Assembly: GCF_007988965.1 (NCBI RefSeq)
Contig: NZ_BJVD01000005.1
Span: forward strand, 62,001-126,000
Length of the DNA: 64,000 nucleotides
Source of the DNA: Rummeliibacillus stabekisii
GTDB lineage: Bacteria > Bacillota > Bacilli > Bacillales_A > Planococcaceae
Reading direction: 5' to 3'
Part shown: piece by piece, positions 46,058-55,640 of the stretch
How positions within the stretch are numbered: position 1 is the stretch's first letter
Layout: each line of letters starts with the position of its first letter
The notes under the pieces: generated by a model
The model's input: only the letters and a program-made list of their open reading frames with translations
The model's database searches: none
Told to the model about the DNA's origin: nothing
Position numbers and translations under genes: made by a program

Positions 46058-46157
46058 ATAATTGAGACTTGGATTGAATTGGAAAATAATATATTAAAGA
46101 AGAATATACTTAAGAATATACTTACAATAATTATTTTTTGAGGGGACGAGGACAACA

Positions 46158-46235
46158 ATGGAATATAAAAATCGTAGTATTAAATGCATAACATATATAA
46201 AAAATTATTTTGATAAACATTTTTTTGAACAATGA
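46158..46235 (+). CDS. Possible 25-residue peptide gene
   Basis: ATG with GAGGGGACGAGGA upstream opens a 25-residue basic/aromatic frame (MEYKNRSIKC...). It lies 100 bases after hicB and before a long terminator. Coding is not certain; the strong ribosome site is the main support. Confidence 0.3.
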   Translation: MEYKNRSIKCITYIKNYFDKHFFEQ

Positions 46236-46313
46236 TATTACAATATTACATTTTAGAAATCGAATTATTAAATGGATAATTAATATTAATTTAAATATCA
46301 GGAGGGAACAAAA

Positions 46314-46340
46314 ATGGATTTTATATTTCATGATTATTAA
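46314..46340 (+). CDS. Possible 8-codon micropeptide (MDFIFHDY)
   Basis: A textbook AGGAGGG site sits 8 bases before an ATG whose frame ends after eight codons. The site is far stronger than chance would give in such AT-rich DNA. It may be a leader peptide or a leftover gene start. Confidence 0.3.
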   Translation: MDFIFHDY

Positions 46341-46452
46341 AAGAATTAATTAAGAATTAATTAAAAGCTTTATCAGTATTAATTTAATAAATATTTTGAT
46401 GTGATAACATTAAATTTTAGATATTCAATAAGGATAAATATTATTTTATAAA

Positions 46453-46500
46453 ATAACAATAAAAACCCCTACAATGTAGTAGGGGTTTTTATTGTTATTT
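46453..46500. terminator. 21-bp perfect bidirectional terminator
   Basis: Left arm 46453-46473 and right arm 46480-46500 are exact complements around a 6-base loop, with GC-rich ACCCCTAC/GTAGGGGT cores and A/T runs on both sides. It separates the hicAB side from the conjugation operon. Confidence 0.95.
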
Positions 46501-46559
46501 CGTCCTTTTATTGATTGAACATCAAGTATAAAATGATAGTAATTAATATCTTTATTTCA

Positions 46560-46760
46560 TTAGAGCCTGACTTTTAATTTACTATCTTTGCACTGTACGA
46601 ATTCATTGTACTTTCTTAACTCTTTATCTTTAATTTCTAAGTAACTATTAATTTGATAGAAGATTTTATTGTTCAGATATTCCAAGTTTATCAGCTATCT
46701 TTTGTTTATTAAAGGTTGTTGAGTTTTCACAAATTTTGTATGATATCACCAATTTTTTGA
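46560..46760 (-). pseudogene. Decayed short gene at the end of the conjugation operon
   Basis: On the minus strand one frame reads STTFNKQKIADKLGISEQ (helix-turn-helix-like) and stops. A frame one base off continues NKIFYQINSYLEIKDKELRK and ends KDSKLKVRL with TAA at 46560. Joining the two needs a single-base frameshift. It directly follows the stop of the gene at 46781, so it was probably the last gene of the operon. Confidence 0.35.
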
Positions 46761-46780
46761 CCCATCCATTTATCTCTTTT

Positions 46781-47389
46781 CTATTCGTTTTCATCTAAGC
46801 CTTTTAATAACTCTTTTATTGGTGTTTGAATACGATAAGACATATCGACACCAGGATTATTATTCTGCTCTAACTGAACATTATGCTTATAGGTATTTGT
46901 ATTTTCGAAATGAAAAATAAGTATATACTCTGCTTCCTTAATTTTTCGAACTTCTAATTCTGTTAACGTGTCATTTCTAGTCATCCTACTAATTGCATTA
47001 TGTAATGCTTTCTGACGATCCTCAACAAAGTCATACCCCTTCAGAAGACTATCTACATTCTCTACGGTAAATGCACTTATAAACGCATCTATATCTTTTT
47101 CTAAAAGACCCGTCCGTAGTAATGATAGAGGCATCACTTGCGGGTCATCAGTAGAAGTCCCTAAATCCAAATCCACCATACCCAATTCTTTAGGTAGATG
47201 ATTGGTAACGAACTCTAGCTGTGTTTTACTAGAGTTCGTTGTATCTTTAAGTTGGACAGCTTCATTTTTAACAGTCTTGGTCATGGATGCTGTCTCTTTT
47301 TTAACAGAATGATTTGAGATAACCATCAATCCTACTAAAATTAATATAATAACTACACTTGTTATTACAATTACTTTCCATTTGGCCAC
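46781..47389 (-). CDS. Single-TM conjugation-operon protein
   Basis: The 202-residue protein has one N-terminal TM helix (VIVITSVVIILILVGLMVI) and an extracytoplasmic domain (LEKDIDAFISAFTVENVDSLL, EAEYILIFHFENTN) that could be an NTF2-like fold of the VirB8/TcpC type. The homology is not certain. It starts 21 bases after the stop of the peptidase gene and is the last intact gene of the leftward transfer operon. Confidence 0.55.
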   Translation of the reverse strand: MAKWKVIVITSVVIILILVGLMVISNHSVKKETASMTKTVKNEAVQLKDTTNSSKTQLEFVTNHLPKELGMVDLDLGTSTDDPQVMPLSLLRTGLLEKDIDAFISAFTVENVDSLLKGYDFVEDRQKALHNAISRMTRNDTLTELEVRKIKEAEYILIFHFENTNTYKHNVQLEQNNNPGVDMSYRIQTPIKELLKGLDENE

Positions 47390-47410
47390 TTAACTCACCC
47401 AATTCATATA

Positions 47411-49321
47411 TTAATCTGATAAAGGTATTACTGTGCCAGGAGGAACTACATTCGCATAACCATTCCTATAATTCTTGTGTATTTCAAAATGTAAATGAGG
47501 ACCCGTTATACGACCACTACAACCACTCAGAGCGATTATTTGTCCTTTTTCCACTTTATCTCCAACCTGGACCATATGAGCTGACAAATGAGCATATACA
47601 GCTTCATATATTTGTCCATTTACATTATGTTTCACCCAAAGGTAATTTCCCCAGCCTTGGCCACAATTGCTATGAATGTTACCAACAGTTGGACACCCAC
47701 CAGATTTTCTAGTGACAACACCTGGTGAAATTGCAGCTACTTTTGTTCCTATTGAACCACCTATATCAACGCCATAATGAAATTCTGGACCATACCCTAA
47801 GTTTCTCCAGCCATATCCAGAAGTGATACCACCAACCATAGGTTTCATAGCCCCTTTGCCGTTACTAGGAGGGATAGCTCCACTCCCTGCAGAAGCATTA
47901 TATTTTGCAGCGTTTTTAAATTGATTAGCGTACGATACTACATCATTTCTATATGTAATCGACTTATTATACGCCCATAGTGCATCGTTCTGGTTTGTAC
48001 TAAAATGGTTTGCTGCTAAATAACGTGCCGTTGACATTATTGCATCTGCTTCGTTCCAAGGATCTGCCTTACCATCCCCATCTCCGTCAGTTCCATATCC
48101 TCGGTGAGAATTAATAATAGAGACAGTAGCTAAAATTTTACGACCTGGCGCCGTTGTAGCTAAATACTTACAACCTCCGTAATTCCATCCAATCCAAGTA
48201 CATGGCATAAATTGAGTTGGTCCAATTGCACCCGCAGAAGAGACATTAACATTAGTACTGAAGCCAGTTTCAACTCTATGAATTGCAGCTAGGAAATACC
48301 AAGGTACTCCATATTTCTTTTGCCCAGCTAAATAGTACTTCATAAATTGTGCGGGAACATTAGAACCAGGAGTAACATCAACATCCGAGCCTAGCATCCC
48401 TAAATCAACTAATCCAGTAACTACTAACTTATCTCCGTTCAACCATTCTGTATATTGAATTTGTCCACCTGTAGCTTGATACAATGCTTCAACAGTCTTT
48501 TTATCTTTGGTACCGTAATTAAACGGTGAACCTGAAAGTACTTTGTTATAGTACGTGTAATCCATTTCGGTCTTCTCACTATTCGTGTAAGTCGACGCTC
48601 TCGATTGTGTATCCGTTGTTGTATCACCATCTTGATCACTGGTTTTTGCCCAGCCTGTAGTAGTCTCTTCATTAGTAAACGTTACTGTTCGATCCCACGA
48701 CTCTACACTATCCATTGAATTTAAAGTAAACGGTGTTTTCTCATTTTTAGAGGTACAGATTTCCGTACCAATTTTATTTTTTTTACACGTTTTAGTTTTA
48801 GTTTCAACATAGCCTTTTCTTGTGGTGTAATGAAAAACAGGTTTTAGTGCATCTGCTACTATTTTTACAGCTTTTTTATCAGATACACCGATGTGTTTTT
48901 CAGAATCATAGATTTGTAATGCTGCTACAATTAAAGCTGGTGGAACCTTGTAAGGTATTTGCTCAGGCTTACTACTATCTACAGTAGCGTCTGACGCAGT
49001 TTGAATATACTCATATAATTCTTTTTCCGGCCCTGTATCTAAAACGTTAGAATCACTCGAAAACATTAAGGTAACAGATACGTACACCAGGAATATAAAA
49101 GCTAATATTCCTAGTGTAATTAAGATAAACGGTAAGCCAAGGGAAGCAAGGAAAGTAATAAAAGTACTTACAGCTGACATAGCCGCCTGTGCTACAGCTT
49201 TAACGGCAGCCTTAGCAGCTTTTTTAGCTACTTTTTTAGCTAATTTCTTTCCTTGTTTTTTTGCTTGGTCTTTTACAACTTTCGTTACGCCTGATTCTTC
49301 TGATTCACTATAGTTTTGCAT
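47411..49321 (-). CDS. Conjugation cell-wall hydrolase: transglycosylase plus M23 endopeptidase
   Basis: The 636-residue protein has a basic/Ala-rich N-terminus, one TM helix (about residues 60-90) and a long linker. An SLT-type lytic transglycosylase domain follows (about 325-460; YGVPWYFLAAIHRVETGF, AGAIGPTQFMP). A C-terminal M23 metallopeptidase domain (about 500-620) has the zinc ligands in HYGVDIG and GPHLHFEI. It would cut both glycan and peptide bonds so that the transfer channel can cross the thick wall (VirB1/TcpG role). It starts 11 bases after the VirB6-like gene. Confidence 0.9.
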   Translation of the reverse strand: MQNYSESEESGVTKVVKDQAKKQGKKLAKKVAKKAAKAAVKAVAQAAMSAVSTFITFLASLGLPFILITLGILAFIFLVYVSVTLMFSSDSNVLDTGPEKELYEYIQTASDATVDSSKPEQIPYKVPPALIVAALQIYDSEKHIGVSDKKAVKIVADALKPVFHYTTRKGYVETKTKTCKKNKIGTEICTSKNEKTPFTLNSMDSVESWDRTVTFTNEETTTGWAKTSDQDGDTTTDTQSRASTYTNSEKTEMDYTYYNKVLSGSPFNYGTKDKKTVEALYQATGGQIQYTEWLNGDKLVVTGLVDLGMLGSDVDVTPGSNVPAQFMKYYLAGQKKYGVPWYFLAAIHRVETGFSTNVNVSSAGAIGPTQFMPCTWIGWNYGGCKYLATTAPGRKILATVSIINSHRGYGTDGDGDGKADPWNEADAIMSTARYLAANHFSTNQNDALWAYNKSITYRNDVVSYANQFKNAAKYNASAGSGAIPPSNGKGAMKPMVGGITSGYGWRNLGYGPEFHYGVDIGGSIGTKVAAISPGVVTRKSGGCPTVGNIHSNCGQGWGNYLWVKHNVNGQIYEAVYAHLSAHMVQVGDKVEKGQIIALSGCSGRITGPHLHFEIHKNYRNGYANVVPPGTVIPLSD

Positions 49322-49332
49322 TATTCAACCAC

Positions 49333-52300
49333 CTACCCTAATAGTCCTTGTTTACGGCGCACCTGATCGGCATACTTCCGTAACTCAGCGGATTTTTGAG
49401 CATGTTGTTGATGCTTAGAAGGAACCATATCATTGATTAAACCTTTAACACCCTTGCTGCTAAAGTAATCTGTTGTATCGGAATCATTCGATTTAGCTAT
49501 AACTGAATTAAGCATATTGCTTTCAGCTTCTAACCGCCCATTCTTCACACTTACAGGGATTGCTACAGATTGATCAGCTTTTATTCTCGTATCTCCTGCA
49601 AAAATTGGTGAAATACGATAAGTTTTACCGTCTTTTTGTCCTGTTACATATTGGCTTCCTTTATCAATAACAACTTGTACCTTATCCATTCCTTCTTCAG
49701 CAATATTTTCAATGAAGAAGTTTCCAGCATCTACTTTTTGATTTAATACGCTTGCTTTTGGCATGGCTGGTGTATTAGTTTGGCCAGATCTCAGTGGATT
49801 TCCTAAGATATTATTCGGATTTGTATTGATAGGTATAGATGAAGGTATTCTTCCGCCACCGCTATCTAAACGGTAACTACCTAGCCCCTTACCGGTATTC
49901 ATAGGTATTAGCATATCGTTTTGCATGTCCAAGTCTTGGTACACAACGTCCCCTTTGTTCATACCTGAATGACCTGCAGCCATTCGGGAAACCACACGTC
50001 TAATTCCACTTTTTGTAAGTACTTCAATATGAGAAGAATCTTGTGTGACAACCTGACGGATTGCTCCGGGTGCTATTTTTGTTTCTCCTCGATCATCAGT
50101 AATTGTTTGTGCCATTTGAATAACTTCAGAAGGAGCAGAAATTTGAGACTCGACCTGATTTTTATAAGGAGAATGCTTAACAGCGAATTTCTTAGCTACT
50201 TGATAACCTTTTGTCCCAAGTAGCATACCGCCTGCCATACCTGCACTGTTTACAAAGCTATTCTCTGCTTGTACAGCTCCACCTTGATTTATAATAGATT
50301 GATTAACCATTCCTTGTTTCCCTGCATTTAGTGCGGCCGGAACGGCTTTTAATATACCTTCTGTTTGAGAAGTAGCAGCTAGTTGATGAGTACCCATTAA
50401 CACGCCTGCTTTCCCTACTTCTACAGCTTGTTTTAACTCTGGTACTCCTAAAGCTGCTCCTGTAGCAACTCCGGCAGTTTGAGCTAATTTTGTAACTGTT
50501 CCTTTCGGTAAAGAAAGTTGTTTCATATCCTGGATAGCATTTTGGAAATTAGGTGCTGAATAATTTGCTACATGTTCTGCATGACGAGCAGGCTCTATTT
50601 GTGCCCATTCTGCTTGAGCCTGTGCTTCACTCATATGTGACGGTCTATTCTTTATAAAGTCTGTTTTAGATTGATTGGTTTTTACATGAGCTAGGCTATT
50701 TGCAAGAACATTACTATTTGGAACACCTTTACTTGTAAAAAGATCAGGGCTTTCTACATTAGCAACAGCATCCGCACTAGCAGCTGCTAAGTTTGCAACA
50801 TTGCCAGCATCATCTTTAAGACCCTTAACTGAAGCAGCCATATGATTATTAAAACCTTCTCGCGATACAGGAGAATTACCACCAAATTGGCTAGTATACT
50901 CTTTACCTGCAGCAGCAAAATGATCTTTCATACTATCTACTTTTTTGTTAAATGCATTCATTCGACGAGTAGCAAAATCACTAGCAGATTCCCCAGGTTT
51001 TTGTGGGTTTTCTTTATCATATTGGTCCATAAATTGTGCTTGATTATCTTCAGCCCATTTTTGAGCCATTGCTGAAGATGAAGCATCGACTAATTGATTA
51101 CCATTTGCTACTATCCCACTTACTTTCTTTGCATCCGCCCATTGACCTTTTGCTTTTCCCATTAAGGCCTCTTTCTTTTGAGCTTTTACTTCATTAAACT
51201 TTTCATCTAGTTCTTTATCAGTCGCGTCAGGGAATTTTTGCTTCAGGTCGTTCATTATGGCTTCTTTATTATCAGTAGCCCACTTATTAGTGTCATTTTC
51301 TGCTAATAACGTAGCCATACCTTCATCAAAATCTTGTTCACGTGCTTTGTTTAAATCAGAGACAGCATCTTTCCCTGCTTTCAAACGACTGGCCAGTCCT
51401 TGCGCTGCCGCACCACCTACGCGACCAGCTAAACCACCAGCTGCTGCACCAGCCATTGCGCCTGCTTCCGCTCCTATCATTGTTCCAACGGGACCAGTAG
51501 CAGATCCTGCAATTGCTCCTGCTGCACCAATCACCGCTTTCCCCATGCGGCTTACCACATCACCAGGTTTAAGCATACGTTCTGCTCTTGACGTCGTACC
51601 AATGTCACTTCCTGCTGAAGCAGCCATTGCTTTTCCTTTATCATCAACTCCATCTCCTGAAGCATCCGAACCGTTTCCTTTACCGTCTTTCGTACCTCGA
51701 TATGCACCTTTTAACGCGCCCATCACAGATTTTCCATCCATAGCGCTTTTGACAGCACCAGCCATACCTCCTAACGCAGCCAATCCCATCATAGAACCTG
51801 CTTTAGAAAGAGCATTAGTAGTATCACCGCCCATACCTACGAGACGGCGAAGCTGTTCTGTTAGCGGTATAAAGATAATATAAACAATGACAGAAGCTAT
51901 AAATCCATCAGTAGATTTTGAAAATATAGCAATTGTCCAAAATACAAATGCATGGATTGTTTGAATGAAAATTGTTCCAGACAATTCTTTGAACCAAGCT
52001 TGGGTAATACCTTTCCAACGTGGGAACATCCAGCAAACTACCATAATGGGTCCAATGCCCATTAAAATTACTAAGGTAACTTTCCTCATTAAATAGAAAA
52101 AGTTTGCCCAAATCCCTAGTCCTAATAGAACTAACTGAATGACAATCCATCCTAGAATCCCATTTTTTTTATAAGACTTTTTAAATTCTCCTAAAGGACT
52201 GTCATAAGCACTAGAAAATATATTTAAGAATGCGCTGTTTATTTCAAACAAAAGATCATATATGAGCGGTAAATTGTACAATAACAAAACAACAAATATT

Positions 52301-52617
52301 AAATCTTTAGCGCTTTCAAAAAATTCATTTCTCCTACTAGCCATTAGTGAAGAGCTACTAAATCTCATTCCAGCAAAGATTATAAAGATTACTAAAGCAA
52401 ATCCTGCTATTGTCGTCATCGTATTAAAGATAGGACTGAATGCTTGAGTCAATTCATTTTCTTGAAATGTTGCCCAAACTAATTCAGTTCTGGTGTTCGG
52501 CTTACCAAATACTAAAGACTTTAAAGTGTCTATTTCAAAAAATTTAAGAAAACTATTTAAAGCGGATTCAGCTAAACTTTCAAATATGTCCCAAATTTTC
52601 TCACCTAAATCTAGCAA
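49333..52617 (-). CDS. VirB6/TrbL-like polytopic channel protein with very long soluble tail
   Basis: The 1094-residue protein has its first 270 residues carrying about six TM helices (for example FALVIFIIFAGMRF, LVILMGIGPIMVVCWMF), the VirB6/TrbL layout. From about 275 on it is soluble. An Ala/Gly-rich stretch (about 340-410) comes first, then a long charged helical region and a C-terminal part with VQVVIDKGSQYVTG-type strands. The tail of some 800 residues is much longer than in a minimal VirB6. It forms the inner-membrane channel with the VirB4 ATPase encoded just upstream. Confidence 0.8.
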   Translation of the reverse strand: MLDLGEKIWDIFESLAESALNSFLKFFEIDTLKSLVFGKPNTRTELVWATFQENELTQAFSPIFNTMTTIAGFALVIFIIFAGMRFSSSSLMASRRNEFFESAKDLIFVVLLLYNLPLIYDLLFEINSAFLNIFSSAYDSPLGEFKKSYKKNGILGWIVIQLVLLGLGIWANFFYLMRKVTLVILMGIGPIMVVCWMFPRWKGITQAWFKELSGTIFIQTIHAFVFWTIAIFSKSTDGFIASVIVYIIFIPLTEQLRRLVGMGGDTTNALSKAGSMMGLAALGGMAGAVKSAMDGKSVMGALKGAYRGTKDGKGNGSDASGDGVDDKGKAMAASAGSDIGTTSRAERMLKPGDVVSRMGKAVIGAAGAIAGSATGPVGTMIGAEAGAMAGAAAGGLAGRVGGAAAQGLASRLKAGKDAVSDLNKAREQDFDEGMATLLAENDTNKWATDNKEAIMNDLKQKFPDATDKELDEKFNEVKAQKKEALMGKAKGQWADAKKVSGIVANGNQLVDASSSAMAQKWAEDNQAQFMDQYDKENPQKPGESASDFATRRMNAFNKKVDSMKDHFAAAGKEYTSQFGGNSPVSREGFNNHMAASVKGLKDDAGNVANLAAASADAVANVESPDLFTSKGVPNSNVLANSLAHVKTNQSKTDFIKNRPSHMSEAQAQAEWAQIEPARHAEHVANYSAPNFQNAIQDMKQLSLPKGTVTKLAQTAGVATGAALGVPELKQAVEVGKAGVLMGTHQLAATSQTEGILKAVPAALNAGKQGMVNQSIINQGGAVQAENSFVNSAGMAGGMLLGTKGYQVAKKFAVKHSPYKNQVESQISAPSEVIQMAQTITDDRGETKIAPGAIRQVVTQDSSHIEVLTKSGIRRVVSRMAAGHSGMNKGDVVYQDLDMQNDMLIPMNTGKGLGSYRLDSGGGRIPSSIPINTNPNNILGNPLRSGQTNTPAMPKASVLNQKVDAGNFFIENIAEEGMDKVQVVIDKGSQYVTGQKDGKTYRISPIFAGDTRIKADQSVAIPVSVKNGRLEAESNMLNSVIAKSNDSDTTDYFSSKGVKGLINDMVPSKHQQHAQKSAELRKYADQVRRKQGLLG

Positions 52618-52648
52618 TCATACTCACTCCTTTCATTGCTAAATTCAG

Positions 52649-54760
52649 CTAAAAACCGCTTCGACTAAATTTTTGGCGTTTTTTATCGTCTTTTAAAACC
52701 GCTTTATTACTAACAACGAAGTCCATCTCGTCTTGCGAAGGATCTGTCTGTAAGTGAACTGGTGACTTACCTACACGTAAAATACCTTCACCTTTATCTG
52801 GGTTTTCAAAGAGAATTGTTCGTTCTCCTCTACTTAAATCAAAGTTTTCGACTATATGTTTGTAGTCAACTTTATTTTGCTTCAAGAAGAGGAACGAATG
52901 GGTATTTTGAAGAACCCCGCGCGCTTTTTTAGACTCAACGATTCGAACAAAGTCTTGGGAAGCTATACGGAAACCAGCATTTCTTTTCCGGCTTCTTCGT
53001 GCCATTTTTTCACTAAAGCTAACCGTTTGTTCATTATCTATAAGAGTCCAAAATTCGTCTGCATAAACAATTTTAGGTTTCAATTCATTTTCTATATTTT
53101 TCACGAAATACTCCCAGACATAATTAAGAATTACATGGTATGCAACTGGTCGTAAGAAACCTTCTTCCATTTGTGAAATGTTGAAGTTTACTAATCTTGT
53201 TGTATGTAAATCAACATGTATGTCCCTACCAAAATAGGTTTGTCCATCAAAAATAGGTTTACTACCATCTCTTAAGAACGGACGAACAGAAGCAAGTAAT
53301 CTTTGTGCCTTTGATTCACTACCATAATGCTCAGTTACATAATGAAAAACGTCTGAAACAGTAGGCTCTGGCTTTTTAGCCTTCACTTGAATAATCGTAC
53401 CGTTTTCTTCTTTGGACCCTTCTGTATAGAGTGAAGAAGGATGAGTTCCATATAAGAAACGAGGATCTTCAACATACAAATATTTCAATGCTTCTTCTAA
53501 GTAGTTACGTTCAAAAGGTGATAATCCCTCAGATTCCTGGTTTTTTCCTCTACAAATAATGTCAAAGAAGTCCATAACCTCATTAATTTTTTCTCGAATT
53601 GGAACAAACTGAATGAACTTTTCACCATCTCGTTCGATAATTACTCTTTCGTCTCCATTTTCCAACTCATCTAATTCTTCATCTTCTTCATCGAAAGGTA
53701 TGGTACTTACATTTATCGCTAATGGATTAATACGTATTCGACTTTCTTCAGATAAAGTAATATTCACTCCGCCTAAGCGTTTTACAATCTTAGTGAATTC
53801 TCCTTCTACATCAATTAACCGTGAGTAAACTCCCATTCCGGTAGTTTCACGAGCAAGTAATAGTTTTAATGCAAGTGATTTACCACTCCCTGAAACGCCA
53901 AATATCGCCATATTATAGTTATCTGGTCTATTTTCTGCTGTTCCGAAGGCATTATAAAATTCTTTTTGACCCGTAATTTTATTAATGCCAATAGGAATGC
54001 CTCCATTAAACTTGCCGGAACCACTTATGAATGGAGCAAAGGTTGTTAATGCTCGCCTATCAATATTTCGTGTAGAATCATGTATTTCATTAAGTGCTAA
54101 TGGTGTAACTGTTCGAAAACCTTTTTTAACACGCCCCCAAGTAGCAGCGAGTTTTACAAAGATGGATGACATTTCATCCTCTAATGCTTCACTGTATTTA
54201 TCAAGGTAGCGTTCAGATTCGCCGTACATAACACCATTCACACTTACATCGTATAGGTCGTTTTCACTGAATTGAATTTCTTCCATTAAAATTTCATTAT
54301 CCATAATCTTTGTACGGGCATCAGAAATGCTGTCCTGATTCCCTCTTTTTATCTGGAAATGTAGGTTTGATTTTAAAATGGTATTTTGTTTTTGAAGCAT
54401 TTTAATAGCTCGACTTTTTTTGGCCTTTTGGATGTCTATCATTAAATCTAATTCGCCGCTTGATAGCATTGCATCCATCCAATTTGTTTTTAACTTACGC
54501 GGATAGCCATCGCGGGTAATATAAAATGGACGAAACCACGTTTTTGTACCAAGTGATTGTTTTATAATGCCAAAATCGTCTGAACGATCTGTAATGCCTA
54601 CTCCTTCTGGACTGATAACGTCCCAAAAGGTAGGAACTTTGTTGATCGGTAAATCAGATTCCTCTAATTCTTGTTCCACTTCTTCTTTCTTTATCTTTTT
54701 TGCTTTCACTTTTTCACTTTTAGCGTTTTTTAACTTAAGAAGCTTGGGCATTTTTTTCAA
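52649..54760 (-). CDS. VirB4/TraC-type conjugation ATPase (motor part)
   Basis: The 703-residue protein has Walker A GVSGSGKS at about residue 290 and Walker B IVYADEFW at about 565, with the surrounding blocks of VirB4-type motors (YSRLIDVEGEF, RKRNAGFRIASQDF). It powers substrate transfer and pilus assembly. Its start lies 26 bases inside the end of the preceding gene, which encodes a VirB4 N-terminal-like domain, so the ATPase appears split in two coupled genes. An acidic insert (FDEEDEELDELENGDER) is present near 360. Confidence 0.92.
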   Translation of the reverse strand: MKKMPKLLKLKNAKSEKVKAKKIKKEEVEQELEESDLPINKVPTFWDVISPEGVGITDRSDDFGIIKQSLGTKTWFRPFYITRDGYPRKLKTNWMDAMLSSGELDLMIDIQKAKKSRAIKMLQKQNTILKSNLHFQIKRGNQDSISDARTKIMDNEILMEEIQFSENDLYDVSVNGVMYGESERYLDKYSEALEDEMSSIFVKLAATWGRVKKGFRTVTPLALNEIHDSTRNIDRRALTTFAPFISGSGKFNGGIPIGINKITGQKEFYNAFGTAENRPDNYNMAIFGVSGSGKSLALKLLLARETTGMGVYSRLIDVEGEFTKIVKRLGGVNITLSEESRIRINPLAINVSTIPFDEEDEELDELENGDERVIIERDGEKFIQFVPIREKINEVMDFFDIICRGKNQESEGLSPFERNYLEEALKYLYVEDPRFLYGTHPSSLYTEGSKEENGTIIQVKAKKPEPTVSDVFHYVTEHYGSESKAQRLLASVRPFLRDGSKPIFDGQTYFGRDIHVDLHTTRLVNFNISQMEEGFLRPVAYHVILNYVWEYFVKNIENELKPKIVYADEFWTLIDNEQTVSFSEKMARRSRKRNAGFRIASQDFVRIVESKKARGVLQNTHSFLFLKQNKVDYKHIVENFDLSRGERTILFENPDKGEGILRVGKSPVHLQTDPSQDEMDFVVSNKAVLKDDKKRQKFSRSGF

Positions 54761-55637
54761 TTTCTCCTTTCACGAACGCTATATGTTCCGGTCCTTGATC
54801 AGCCGTAACATATAAAGCCAACTGCTCTTCGCTATGAATATCATTGAATCTATTTTTTATAGCTTTACGACGGTTGAAGGCATAGTACAAAACTTCTCCA
54901 ATCCCTTCAGTTGTCAATAGAAATACTGGCATTTCTGCTTTTTTCAATTGTTGGCGTGCAGCTGATACCCGACGATTTAATTCACTGAATGCTTTCTCAA
55001 TGATTTTCTCTTCTAATTCGTCATTACTTTCTGCTTTTAAGTCTTTTGCTTCCACGTGATAATCAAAAAGAATGTATCTCTTTGTTTCGTATCGTGGTTG
55101 ACTAGCTTGCCAGTCCTTTAAATTTCTAATCATACTTAAACCAAAGTCTCTAGCTTCGTAATATAAATCCTCTTGTTCGGCCATCACTTTTTGTATTTCT
55201 TCAATAGGGATAGCTAAATCAACAAAACGATTTTGTAAGTAAATTCTTACTGGGTAATTAAATTGTGATAACCATGTCTCAAACCCCATGTCGATTGCTT
55301 CTTGTTCTGATTGATCCAATAAAAAATAATTGACCGGTTCTACTTCGGCTATCATTGTAAAATGATTATTTAGGCGGCGAATCATATGATTTTCAATTGA
55401 AACAACGTCAGGGAATAAATCTTGAAATGGAGCAGCTTCTTTTTCATTAAGCGGGTTTTCTTCCTCTATGTCCTTCTTAGTCTTTTTGCTTTTTTTCTTT
55501 GACTTTGGAATTTGTTTATTATTACTATTTTTCTTAGGTTTTTTTTCTTTCCATGGTAATATGGGTTCCTTTAACATAATCCTAATGAAGATCCATCCAC
55601 CTATGGCTATTGCAATTAGTAATAGAACATCAGTCAT
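54735..55637 (-). CDS. VirB4 N-terminal-domain-like protein with TM anchor
   Basis: The 300-residue protein has one N-terminal TM helix, a very basic linker (KPKKNSNNKQIPKSKKKSKK) and a domain resembling the N-terminal CagE/TrbE-type part of VirB4 proteins (VEPVNYFLLDQSEQEAI, WLSQFNYPVRIYLQNRFVDL, ETKRYILFDYHVEAK). Gram-positive systems often encode this part separately (TrsD-like). Its end overlaps the ATPase gene by 26 bases, implying coupled synthesis in fixed ratio. It starts 3 bases after the PrgI-like gene. Confidence 0.72.
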   Translation of the reverse strand: MTDVLLLIAIAIGGWIFIRIMLKEPILPWKEKKPKKNSNNKQIPKSKKKSKKTKKDIEEENPLNEKEAAPFQDLFPDVVSIENHMIRRLNNHFTMIAEVEPVNYFLLDQSEQEAIDMGFETWLSQFNYPVRIYLQNRFVDLAIPIEEIQKVMAEQEDLYYEARDFGLSMIRNLKDWQASQPRYETKRYILFDYHVEAKDLKAESNDELEEKIIEKAFSELNRRVSAARQQLKKAEMPVFLLTTEGIGEVLYYAFNRRKAIKNRFNDIHSEEQLALYVTADQGPEHIAFVKGEIEKNAQAS

Positions 55638-55640
55638 GTA

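Noticed and set aside
46131-46331. 66-residue hydrophobic minus-strand ORF
   Set aside because: Composition follows AT-rich DNA, no ribosome site, and better-supported short frames lie on the plus strand.
47359-47712. 117-residue plus-strand ORF opposite the M23 peptidase
   Set aside because: The peptidase motifs are on the other strand, and this ORF has no independent support.
51257-51883. 208-residue plus-strand ORF rich in Ala, Pro and Ser
   Set aside because: It is the antisense shadow of the Ala/Gly-rich part of the VirB6-like gene; no ribosome site and low-complexity composition.
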